Assembly: GCF_037203605.1 (NCBI RefSeq)
Contig: NZ_JBBDHC010000001.1
Coordinates: 1 to 64,000, forward strand
Source of the DNA: Denitratimonas tolerans
GTDB taxonomy: Bacteria > Pseudomonadota > Gammaproteobacteria > Xanthomonadales > Xanthomonadaceae
DNA length: 64,000 bases
Direction of reading: 5' to 3'
Both the position numbers and the translations under genes were made by a program. Below, one piece after another: positions 8,317 through 16,031 of this stretch. Numbering within the stretch: position 1 is the first letter of the stretch; each line of letters opens with the position of its first letter. The notes beneath the pieces are model-generated. The model was not told where the DNA came from. It worked only from the letters and a program-made list of their open reading frames with translations, and did no database searches.

Positions 8317-10527
8317 CTACTTCGGCTGGAAGTCCGGATCGCCGAACTGCCACAGCACGAAGCTCAGCTTGTCCGCTGCTTCCTCCAGCGCTTGTCCAAC
8401 GGTGTTGCCGATGCCGTGCCCGCCGTCGTAGTCCACCCGCAGCAGCACCGGCTTGCCGCTGGCGGTGGCGGCCTGCAGGCGCGCGGCGAACTTGGCCGGA
8501 ATCCAGGCGTCCACGCGCGGATCGTTGACACCGGTGGTCACCAGCACGGCGGGATAGTGGATGCCGTCCTCGATCTGGGCGTAGGAGCTCATCTCGAGCA
8601 GTTGGCGGAAGCCGGCTTCGGTCTTGACGCTGCCGTATTCGGGCACGTTGGGCGGCCCGTTCGCGGCGGTCTCGAAGCGCAGCATGTCGGCCACCGGCAC
8701 CTGGTCCAGGACCGCGGCGAACAGGTCCGGGCGCTCTTCCAGCGCGCGGCCGATCATGATGCCGCCGGCGCTGCCGCCGCTGGCGGCCAGTTTGCCCGGG
8801 TTGGTGTAGCCATGCGCGACCAGGTACTGGGCGCAGGCGATGAAGTCCTTCCAGGTATTGGGCTTGGTCTGCTGGAAACCGGCCTGGTGCCAAGCCTCGC
8901 CGTACTCGCCGCCGCCGCGCACGTGCGCGAGCGCCATGATGAAGCCGCGCTCGAACATCGCCCCGAACACCGGGTCGTAGAAGGGCGTATAGGTGATGCC
9001 ATAGGCACCGTAGCCGAACAGGTAGGCCGGATGGCTGGCATCGAGCGCCAGGCCCTTGCGGTGCACGATCGTCAGCGGCACCAGCACGCCGTCCCAGCTC
9101 TTGACCTTGACCCGCGTCACCTCCAGGCCGTCGGCCTGGTCGCCCGGACTGGCCGGCCGCAGCGAGGTATCCATTGCGCTGCGGCCGCTCCCGGCGTCGT
9201 AGTGCAGATAGGTCGGCATTCGCGTCCACGACGTGACATCGAGCACGGCACCGCCGCGGCCGTGATCGACGATGATGTCGTACACGCTCGCGGCAAACGG
9301 CAATTCGATCACCGCGGGTGTCGCGCCCTCGGAAAATGCCAGGCGCTGCGCCTGCTGCACGCCCGCATCCATCCGCACCACCCACAGCGCATCGGGCCCG
9401 ACCACGAGGTCATGGATCGGGAGCCCGCCGGGCGCAAGCACGACCTGCGCCTTGGCGAGATCGGGATCCGCCAGGTCGATCGCGAGCACTTCGCCAGCGG
9501 GCGAGCGAGCGCGCGATATGACGTAGAGCGTGTCGCCGCGCAGGCCGAAGCTCTGGTAGTTATCGAGATCGGCGGCCACGACCCCGTCGTCGTAGCTGGC
9601 CGCAATCGCGCGCCAGGGCGCGCCGCCCTCGGCATCGAGCTGATCGAGCGGCGCGGCGTAGAGCCGCACCCGCGCATCGGTTCCCGGCGAGACGATCGCC
9701 ACGGCGTAGCGCGAATCGGGAGAGGTCAGCAGCAGCGGTATCTCGGTGGGGCGCAGCGGCAGGCGCGCATCGCTCACGCCGATTCCGACGATGGCGCGGT
9801 CTTCCGTCAGCGGGCGGCCGAGCTCGTGCCGGTAGATGCGGCCGTTCTCGAAGCGCGCGGTTTCCGGCATGCCGGGGCGGAACTCCTGCAGGCGCGAATA
9901 GAAGAACGCGCGCCCGTCGGGCTGCCAGGTGAAGAAGCTGAACATCGAGCGATCGATCGTCTCCGGCAGGTTCTGGCCGCTGGCCGCGTCCAGAACGTGC
10001 AGGGTCGGCTGCTCCGAGCCGCCCTCGGCCAGCCCGTAAAGCACGTGACGGTTGTCGGGCGAAGGCGCGAAGCCCGTCATCGCCACGTGCGCGCCGCCCG
10101 CGCCGGTGAGCGTTTCCGGATCGAGCAGCAGGCGATCCTCGCCGCCCAGCCCGTCGCGCACGTAGAGCTTGGGAAGCTGGGCCATCGCGGGCGAGCGCTG
10201 CGTGTAGTAGTGCCCGTCGACGAGCTGCAGGCCGCCGACCCGCATCGGCACGGACCGATCCAGCTCCTGAATCCGCCGCAGCAGGGGCGCGCGGCCGGGG
10301 AGCGAATCCAGCACGGCGCGGGTGTAATCGGCCTGCGCCTTCATCCATGCCGCCGCATCGGCGTTCTCGCGCTCTTCGAAGTAGCGGTAGTTGTCGGTGA
10401 TCCTGGTGCCGAAGTAGTCGTCGACGACCGGACGCACGGGTGCCGGCGGCGGCGGGCTGATGGCGATGACCACGGTGGATGCGAGCGCCAGCGCGACGCC
10501 GACGATGCGGGTGCCGAATCGGTTCAT
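8317..10527 (-). CDS. Prolyl oligopeptidase family serine peptidase (S9A), exported
   Basis: The 736-residue protein has an N-terminal signal peptide (MNRFGTRIVGVALALAS...), then the S9 N-terminal block VDDYFGTRITDNYRYFE. After a beta-propeller comes an alpha/beta-hydrolase domain. The catalytic serine is in GGSAGG (about Ser586), the acid probably in NDPRVD (about Asp669) and the histidine in DGGHG (about His704). S9A enzymes cleave short peptides after proline; export suggests use of external or periplasmic peptides. The start is ATG 10527, supported by AAGGGG seven bases upstream. Longer upstream frames read into non-coding sequence. It appears monocistronic. Confidence 0.95.
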   Translation of the reverse strand: MNRFGTRIVGVALALASTVVIAISPPPPAPVRPVVDDYFGTRITDNYRYFEERENADAAAWMKAQADYTRAVLDSLPGRAPLLRRIQELDRSVPMRVGGLQLVDGHYYTQRSPAMAQLPKLYVRDGLGGEDRLLLDPETLTGAGGAHVAMTGFAPSPDNRHVLYGLAEGGSEQPTLHVLDAASGQNLPETIDRSMFSFFTWQPDGRAFFYSRLQEFRPGMPETARFENGRIYRHELGRPLTEDRAIVGIGVSDARLPLRPTEIPLLLTSPDSRYAVAIVSPGTDARVRLYAAPLDQLDAEGGAPWRAIAASYDDGVVAADLDNYQSFGLRGDTLYVISRARSPAGEVLAIDLADPDLAKAQVVLAPGGLPIHDLVVGPDALWVVRMDAGVQQAQRLAFSEGATPAVIELPFAASVYDIIVDHGRGGAVLDVTSWTRMPTYLHYDAGSGRSAMDTSLRPASPGDQADGLEVTRVKVKSWDGVLVPLTIVHRKGLALDASHPAYLFGYGAYGITYTPFYDPVFGAMFERGFIMALAHVRGGGEYGEAWHQAGFQQTKPNTWKDFIACAQYLVAHGYTNPGKLAASGGSAGGIMIGRALEERPDLFAAVLDQVPVADMLRFETAANGPPNVPEYGSVKTEAGFRQLLEMSSYAQIEDGIHYPAVLVTTGVNDPRVDAWIPAKFAARLQAATASGKPVLLRVDYDGGHGIGNTVGQALEEAADKLSFVLWQFGDPDFQPK

Positions 10528-10812
10528 GGGATATCCCCTTCGATGAATGCTGCGGTTCTTGCCGGAAGGGCGTGCAGTGCAGGCCCGTCGTGAAACCGAA
10601 CCAACGTCTTGCGAACGATTCATCCCTGGATACATCTGCAGGCCGCGTCCCCCGGCCCGTCGGCTCCATCGCGCAAAAGGCTGCGCCTGCCGATGCGGTG
10701 GCGTCAAGTGTCCTGCCGTTGCGGAAATTGGCCGGACAAATCGCGGCCAGTGTCGAACGCTTCACGGGAGTCGGCCCCGGCGCATCGGCACCGGCTCCGA
10801 TACGATATCCCT

Positions 10813-11439
10813 ATGCCGAAGATCTACGACCGCGACTATTTCGACCGCTGGTACCGCGAACGTCCCGTCCTTTCGCGCCAGCGCCTGGCGCGCAAGGTGG
10901 CGCTGGCCGTGGCCACGGCGGAATATCACCTGGAGCGCCCGATCCGCAGCGTGCTGGACGTGGGCTGCGGCGAGGGCGTCTGGCGCACGCCGCTGCTCGG
11001 CCTGCGTCCGAAGCTTGCCTATCTCGGCTTTGATTCAAGCGACTATGCGGTGCGTCGCTTCGGCGCGCGCCGCAACCTGCACCTCGCGCGCTTCGCCGAT
11101 TTCGAAATGCTGCGCCCCTGCCCGCCGGTGGATCTGCTGGTGTGCAGCGACGTACTGCACTATCTGTCCGCGCGCGAAATCGACCGCGGGCTTCCCGGTC
11201 TGGCCGCGCTGTGCGGCGGCGTGGCCTTCCTCGAATGCTTCGCGCGCGAGGATCAGGCCGAAGGCGACGACGACGGCTTCCACCAGCGCCCCGCATCGTT
11301 CTATCGCGACCGCTTCACCGCGGTCGGCTTCGCCCAGATCGGCTCGCACTGCTGGCTCTCGCCGGCGCTGGCCGGGCGCGCGACGGCGCTGGAAATCGCG
11401 CCCGCCGCGCCGCGCCGGCGGCGGATCGAGCTGCGCTGA
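10813..11439 (+). CDS. Class I SAM-dependent methyltransferase
   Basis: The 208-residue protein carries a Rossmann-type methyltransferase fold. Motif I is VLDVGCGEGVW (residues 47-57), the acidic end of strand 2 is FDSSDYAV, and DLLVCSDVLHYL fits motif IV. The substrate cannot be told from sequence. The start is ATG 10813 (MPKIYDRDYFDRWY), since DYFDRWY resembles the usual family start. An upstream in-frame ATG at 10609 would add 68 residues with no similarity to the fold. It is divergent from the prolyl oligopeptidase gene across a 285-bp gap in which I see no clear element. Confidence 0.85.
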   Translation: MPKIYDRDYFDRWYRERPVLSRQRLARKVALAVATAEYHLERPIRSVLDVGCGEGVWRTPLLGLRPKLAYLGFDSSDYAVRRFGARRNLHLARFADFEMLRPCPPVDLLVCSDVLHYLSAREIDRGLPGLAALCGGVAFLECFAREDQAEGDDDGFHQRPASFYRDRFTAVGFAQIGSHCWLSPALAGRATALEIAPAAPRRRRIELR

Positions 11440-11651
11440 GGGTCGAAGCGGCCGCAGCACCGCGCGCCGCCAATCCCGCTGCGCTTGCCCTGGATCAAGG
11501 AGCCGGTGCCGGCCGGGCGCTAGCCTCGACGCGGCAATTGGTGTGCGCGCAGGATGCACCGGCTCCCGCGACGGGCCACTTCCCGCGGCGCACCGACCAC
11601 GCTCCGGCCCCGATGCCGCGCCGCGACTTCACACGCAGCAGCCCAACGCCC

Positions 11652-12386
11652 ATGAAAGAACGACGCAAACCCCGCTATGTCCAGATCGGCGATGCGCTTC
11701 AGGCCGGTATCGAAGACGGCACCTACCCGCTCGGGGCGCTGCTGCCTACCGAGCTGGAGCTGTGCAAATCGCTCGGCATCAGCCGCCACACCGCCCGCGC
11801 CGCGCTGGCGCGCCTGAGCGACGCGGGTCTGGTGCTGCGCCGCCCGGGCTCGGGGACGCGCGTGATCGCGCGCCGCGCGGCCATGCACTGCGCCTGCGAG
11901 GCCAACTCCACCGAGCAGCTGCTGCAGTACGGCAAGGCGAGCCAGATGCACCTGCTCAGCGCCAGGCGCTGTCAGGCCGGCACCGACGTCGCCGAGCAGC
12001 TTTGCATCCCGCCGGGCACCGAGCACCTGCACCTGACCGGGCTGCGCCGCACCGGTGCCGACGGACACCCGGTGGCGCTGACCGAGATGCTGATGCCGAT
12101 CCATGCCGACACGCCGATCGCCGAACTGCTGGATCCGGCGCGTGCGGAAGTGGCGCTGGCGCGGCTCCTGGACATGTCGCGCCTGGCGAGCGTCGAGCAG
12201 ACCTTCGACGTGGACGTGTTCAGCGCCGCCCAGGCGCGGCATCTGGACGTGGCACCGCGCGAGCCGGCGCTGCGCGCCCAGCGCCGCTATGTGGACAACA
12301 TCGGACGCCTGGTGATGGTGTCGACCAGCCTGCACCCGCGCGAACGCTTCGCCCATCGCGCCGTCTTGTCGCGCGGCGGACACTGA
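11652..12386 (+). CDS. GntR-family transcriptional regulator with UTRA domain
   Basis: The 244-residue protein is a HutC-type GntR regulator. A winged helix occupies residues 5-75, with the family signature PTELELCKSLGISRHTAR and the wing LRRPGSGTRV. A UTRA effector-binding domain follows (about 90-235; includes HLHLTGLRR and LTEMLMP). Such proteins bind inverted repeats near their target genes and release DNA on binding a small ligand. Ligand and targets are unknown: no obvious transport or catabolic operon adjoins it. The start is ATG 11652; an in-frame ATG at 11613 would add 13 residues. Downstream is a repeat cluster, not a gene. Confidence 0.9.
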   Translation: MKERRKPRYVQIGDALQAGIEDGTYPLGALLPTELELCKSLGISRHTARAALARLSDAGLVLRRPGSGTRVIARRAAMHCACEANSTEQLLQYGKASQMHLLSARRCQAGTDVAEQLCIPPGTEHLHLTGLRRTGADGHPVALTEMLMPIHADTPIAELLDPARAEVALARLLDMSRLASVEQTFDVDVFSAAQARHLDVAPREPALRAQRRYVDNIGRLVMVSTSLHPRERFAHRAVLSRGGH

Positions 12387-12421
12387 TCCGGCGTGACGGC
12401 GGGGCGTGGCGGCGAGTTTCC

Positions 12422-12753
12422 GTCGGGGGCGTAGCCCCGACCTACGGGCCGTTGCCGTGCGCGCCGTTGCCGTGCGCGCCGTTGCGCGTGGCGCATCGCT
12501 TCCGTAGGTCGGCCCTACGTGGCCGACGTTGCGGGGCATCGAACACCGCGTCGGGGGCGTAGCCCCGACCTACGGGCCGTTGCCGTGCGCGCCGTTGCGC
12601 GTGGCGCATCGCTTCCGTAGGTCGGCCCTACGTGGCCGACGCTGCGGGGCATCGAACACCGCGTCGGGGGCGTAGCCCCGACCTACGAGCCGTTGCCGTG
12701 CGCGCCGTTGCGCGTGGCGCATCGCTTCCGTAGGTCGGCCCTACGTGGCCGAC
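12422..12753. repeat. REP cluster 1: three A/B palindrome pairs
   Basis: Type A copies lie at 12422-12445, 12550-12573 and 12663-12686. Each has a stem GTCGGGG/CCCCGAC around GCGTAG, then CTAC. Type B copies lie at 12504-12527, 12617-12640 and 12730-12753; each has GTAG and then GTCGGCC/GGCCGAC around CTACGT. Pairs recur every 113-128 bp with near-identical spacers. The rest of the 12387-12869 gap holds only the terminator. Confidence 0.9.
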
Positions 12754-12817
12754 GTTGTAGGACATCGAACACCGCGTGGCCGACGTTGCGGGGCATCGAA
12801 CACCGGTGACCAGACGC

Positions 12818-12843
12818 AGAAAGGGCGCCCGAGGGCGCCCTTT
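12818..12843 (-). terminator. Intrinsic terminator of the cohesin/dockerin operon
   Basis: An 11- to 12-bp perfect inverted repeat (GAAAGGGCGCCC with GGGCGCCCTTTC) begins 27 bp past the stop codon of the minus-strand gene at 12870. Read on the minus strand the hairpin ends in TTTCT, a short U-tract. The position fits the end of the three-gene operon. Confidence 0.75.
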
Positions 12844-12869
12844 CCGGTTCAGCGTTTGATCGTTACCGA

Positions 12870-14156
12870 TCAGTGATTGCGACGCAGGCCGAGGATCAGC
12901 ATGCCGAGCGCGGCGAACACACCGAACAGGGCGAGCTTGGACCACAGCGAGCTGGCCGGCACGAAGGTCGGCGGCGGCGGAGCCGTCGACGCAGCCGGGC
13001 AGGTCACCGGGTACGTCCACGCGATGGCACCCGCCTGATCCGTACCCGTGCAGGTCACGGTACCAGTGATCGCCGCGGCACCCGGGGTGCAGCCCACGAC
13101 CGCGTTCTGCGCAGCGCCACCCGGCGGGGTGAACGTCAGCGCACCCGCAGGCGTCACGGTGAAGCCGGCGGAACCGGTGCTGCAGGTCACGCTGGCGTTC
13201 GGACCGCCCGCGTCACCGCCGGCCGGAGTGATCACGATGTTGGAGCTGACGGGGGTACCGTAGCTGCCGGGCAGCGTGATGGCCGTGCCGCTGGCCGGAT
13301 TCGAGCTCAGAGTCGGAGCCGCGAGCACCGTGCCCGCCGGAGCGGTCAGGGTCCAAGTGGCCGTCGAGGTACCGCCCGAATCCGTCACGTCGCAGGTCAG
13401 GGTGGCGTTGAGAGCCGCAGCACCCAGCGTGGCGCTCAGGTCGAGCGAGGTCGCCGGAGGAACCGTGGACGGGTTGCCGCCGGTGATGGCGAACGAGCCG
13501 GCATCGGCACCGCCGAGCACGCAGCCGCTGACCGTACCGGAGCCGATGGTGCCGGTGTTGCCGATCGCGATGGACTGGGTGACAACGTCAGCCGGCATGC
13601 CGCCGGGGAAGGTCACCGTGCCACCGGAAGCCGGGGTGAAGGTCACGATCACATCGGGCGGCGGACCGCCCTGAAGGACGATCTCCCCACCAGTCGCCGT
13701 GTTTCCCGGGACTGGATTGCCGCCACCGTCTCCCCACAGATCGTTCTGCATCGTGAGCGGCCAGACAATATTCGGATCGCCTGGAGCAGGGATGTCCCCA
13801 GCATTCAGCACTGTGAATGTGACATTGCAGTACGACGTTGGTCCCGCAGGCAACGGGTTCAGCCCAGGATCTGTCATCTGCACAACGACAATTCCGGTCC
13901 CGTTATTTGCTGCGCACGCGCCGCCATTGGCACCTGCAGCAACTCCGCTCACCTTTGTCTGATCGTACTTCACTTCCACTTCGAAGAACGAAACGACACC
14001 ATCACCCGTGAACTGAACAGCAATCGGCGGAACATTTACTGTGCCCGTCACTGCTGACGCTGGGTTGAGTGCGACGCTTGCAGCCTGCGCAACTCCGTAA
14101 ACCGCAAACAGCGCTGCCACCAGCGCAGATTTTTTAACAAAACGTCTGACGTTCAT
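12870..14156 (-). CDS. Secreted cohesin-like protein with C-terminal sorting/TM tail
   Basis: The 428-residue protein begins with a signal peptide (cleavage likely after VAQA, residue 25). The region from about 26 to 165 resembles a cohesin fold, with FEVEVKYDQTKVS and the CNVTFTVLNAG strand. Two cysteine-bearing Ig-like repeats follow (about 168-280 and 285-395). The last 31 residues are a tripartite tail: VPASSLWSK, a hydrophobic stretch and LRRNH. This resembles IPTL-CTERM/PEP-CTERM exosortase signals, though the motif is not canonical. I infer a protein held in or passed through the envelope by that tail. It is the last gene of the dockerin-cohesin operon, 32 bp after the small cohesin gene and followed by a terminator. 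The cohesin call is from pattern, not alignment. Confidence 0.7.
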   Translation of the reverse strand: MNVRRFVKKSALVAALFAVYGVAQAASVALNPASAVTGTVNVPPIAVQFTGDGVVSFFEVEVKYDQTKVSGVAAGANGGACAANNGTGIVVVQMTDPGLNPLPAGPTSYCNVTFTVLNAGDIPAPGDPNIVWPLTMQNDLWGDGGGNPVPGNTATGGEIVLQGGPPPDVIVTFTPASGGTVTFPGGMPADVVTQSIAIGNTGTIGSGTVSGCVLGGADAGSFAITGGNPSTVPPATSLDLSATLGAAALNATLTCDVTDSGGTSTATWTLTAPAGTVLAAPTLSSNPASGTAITLPGSYGTPVSSNIVITPAGGDAGGPNASVTCSTGSAGFTVTPAGALTFTPPGGAAQNAVVGCTPGAAAITGTVTCTGTDQAGAIAWTYPVTCPAASTAPPPPTFVPASSLWSKLALFGVFAALGMLILGLRRNH

Positions 14157-14188
14157 TGCATCACTCCGATGAAAACAACAACAATTAA

Positions 14189-14644
14189 TTATTTGACTTC
14201 AGCAAATGTTGAAACCTTGGCATCAAGCCTGCCGGCCTGCGCGTCAGCCACCAAGATGTTTTCAACTCGAACAGACTGCACGGCTTTTCCAGAAACAGCA
14301 ATTCGGCCGACAGGCACAATGCCCTCGGGAAGCTTCGCGTTCGTGTTGCTATACACCATCACGACTACCTTCCCTTTGGCCTGATCATACTTACATGCGC
14401 CAACATGGGACGAGGGCACCTCAGAGACGCAGTTCTTCGTATCGACTACCGCACCTTTCGGAACCGCAACTTCAAACTCGAATGCCGTAGCCGCACCGGA
14501 ACTTGCGAAGTCAATAGACACGTTGGCAGAACCTTTTTTAGCCTGGTCAATCGTTGCAACCAACTCATTTGCGTTGGCTGTCGTCCAGAGCATACCCAAG
14601 GCGCACGCCATCCCAAAAATAAACGACTTACGATGCGTATTCAT
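14189..14644 (-). CDS. Small secreted cohesin-like protein
   Basis: The 151-residue product has a signal peptide ending near ANA (residue 25). One beta-rich domain of about 125 residues follows and reads like a single cohesin module: FASSGAATAFEFEVAVPKG, then GKVVVMVYSN and VPVGRIAVSG strands. Two cysteines (NCVSEV and GACKYD) may form a disulfide. It has no anchor of its own, so it is probably soluble in the periplasm or outside. It lies 19 bp after the dockerin gene and 32 bp before the longer cohesin-like gene. Base composition here is more AT-rich than in neighbouring genes, which could mean acquisition from elsewhere. Confidence 0.65.
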   Translation of the reverse strand: MNTHRKSFIFGMACALGMLWTTANANELVATIDQAKKGSANVSIDFASSGAATAFEFEVAVPKGAVVDTKNCVSEVPSSHVGACKYDQAKGKVVVMVYSNTNAKLPEGIVPVGRIAVSGKAVQSVRVENILVADAQAGRLDAKVSTFAEVK

Positions 14645-14663
14645 CAGTCCAAATCCTTGTCCG

Positions 14664-15476
14664 TTAGTTGCAGGTTACGCTGGCCAGACGAAGCGCCACA
14701 ACGCAGTTCGTGTCGAATACGTTAATTGCACCATCTTCAGTGCAATCAGGCTGACCAGATGCAAGCGTTCCGTTGACGCGCTCGGCAGTTACGGCGGCAG
14801 TGTCAAACACATTGATGACATTATCCCCATTCGCATCACCCCGACACAGACGCCCGATCGCCGTCGTTTCCGAGCGGGTGGATTCGAACGCGTCGAAGCC
14901 CAGGCTGGCCGCGCCGGTGCTGCCCGCCACGGCACCCAGGACGGCGGAACCGACCGTGCCGGTGCCGGCCGCGCCGGAGACGTTGCCGACTTCCGCCGTG
15001 CCGCCCGCGCCCCATACGGATGCGGTGAAGTTGCCGCCCGAGACGTAGAGCATTTCGATGGAGTACCACTTGTTGGCCTGGATGCCGGCCACGCCCGAAC
15101 CGACGGCTGCGCCGTTGGAGCGGAAGTTGAAGGCCGAGCCGGTGTAGTCGACTTCGATCACCGAAGCGCCGCCGCCGTTGTCGCTGGCGCTGGCCTTGAA
15201 GATGGTGACGGTGCCGGTGGCCTTGGTGAGCACGTAGAAGCGGGCGCGGTAGGTGCCCTCGGTGCCCGGGGTGTTGTCGACCACGTACTTGCCGCTGTCG
15301 ACCGCAAGGCCGCAGACGCCGCTGTAGCGGGCGATGCCCTCGGCGGGGCCGCCGGTGTTGGCTGCGGCCGCCGTATTGGTGCCGTTCCAGTTGGAGATGG
15401 TGCAGGCCATCGCGCCGCTTGTCGGCAGGGCGACAAGGAGGGCTGCGGCCAGGAGGGTCCTGGTGGAAATCTTCAT
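14664..15476 (-). CDS. Secreted protein with C-terminal dockerin type I pair
   Basis: The 270-residue protein has a signal peptide (cleavage near AMA, residue 24) and a beta-sandwich-like region (25-205). Residues 213-270 form two dockerin F-hands. The first, GDANGDNVINVFD, matches the Ca-binding loop D-x-N-x-D-x-x-x-N-x-x-D. The second, DCTEDGAINVFD, is a looser copy. Four cysteines flank the pair. Dockerins bind cohesins, and two cohesin-like proteins follow in the same operon. ATG 15476 is chosen because AAGGG lies upstream and a signal peptide follows directly. The middle domain resembles lectin or laminin-G folds only in general appearance; it is not a recognisable glycosidase. Confidence 0.8.
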   Translation of the reverse strand: MKISTRTLLAAALLVALPTSGAMACTISNWNGTNTAAAANTGGPAEGIARYSGVCGLAVDSGKYVVDNTPGTEGTYRARFYVLTKATGTVTIFKASASDNGGGASVIEVDYTGSAFNFRSNGAAVGSGVAGIQANKWYSIEMLYVSGGNFTASVWGAGGTAEVGNVSGAAGTGTVGSAVLGAVAGSTGAASLGFDAFESTRSETTAIGRLCRGDANGDNVINVFDTAAVTAERVNGTLASGQPDCTEDGAINVFDTNCVVALRLASVTCN

Positions 15477-15543
15477 GTTCAACACCCTTATGTATTGATT
15501 GTTCGGTCGAAGCCGAGGAGGCAAGGCTCCCGCAAGCGAAGCG

Positions 15544-15571
15544 AGCTTAACACACGCTTGACGCGGTGCAA
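15544..15571 (-). promoter_or_regulatory. Possible sigma-70 promoter of the dockerin operon
   Basis: On the minus strand TTGCAC (15571-15566) is followed after 16 bp by TAAGCT (15549-15544), about 70 bp upstream of the dockerin ATG. The -35 is good and the -10 weak. Confidence 0.35.
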
Positions 15572-15757
15572 GTACTTGCTGCGCACGGGGAACTTTCCAG
15601 CCCGGAGCGTTGTGGCAGCTTCGGGCCTGCAGGTAGTACGCAGCGGGATGGGGTTTTGTGTCACGCGATGGACCCGGACGAACAAGCAGGTGGCGCGGCC
15701 CCCCAGCCGCAGCGGACACAATTAGACACACTTCGGGAGTGGAGCGCAAGGAATTGC

Positions 15758-16010
15758 GTCGGGGACGTAGCCCCGGCCTACGAGTCGCCGCATGCTTCCG
15801 TAGGTCGGCCCTACGTGGCCGACGTGGCATTGCGCTGGAGAGGTGTTGCGTCGGGGGCGTAGCCCCGACCTGCGAGCCGCCGCATGCTTCCGTAGGTCGG
15901 CCCTACGTGGCCGACGTGGCATTGCGCTGGAGAGGTGTTGCGTCGGGGGCGTAGCCCCGACCTACGACAAAGCGTTGCGCCGCCCCGCAGGTCGGCCCTG
16001 CGTGGCCGAC
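15758..16010. repeat. REP cluster 2: three A/B palindrome pairs
   Basis: Type A copies lie at 15758-15781, 15850-15873 and 15942-15965; type B copies at 15800-15823, 15892-15915 and 15987-16010. The first two pairs are spaced exactly 92 bp apart with almost identical spacers (GGCATTGCGCTGGAGAGG). They fill most of the gap between the dockerin operon and pgi. A partial type C repeat at 16017-16034 follows and contains the pgi stop codon. Confidence 0.9.
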
Positions 16011-16031
16011 GGTGCTGCGCGCGGTTCCGCC

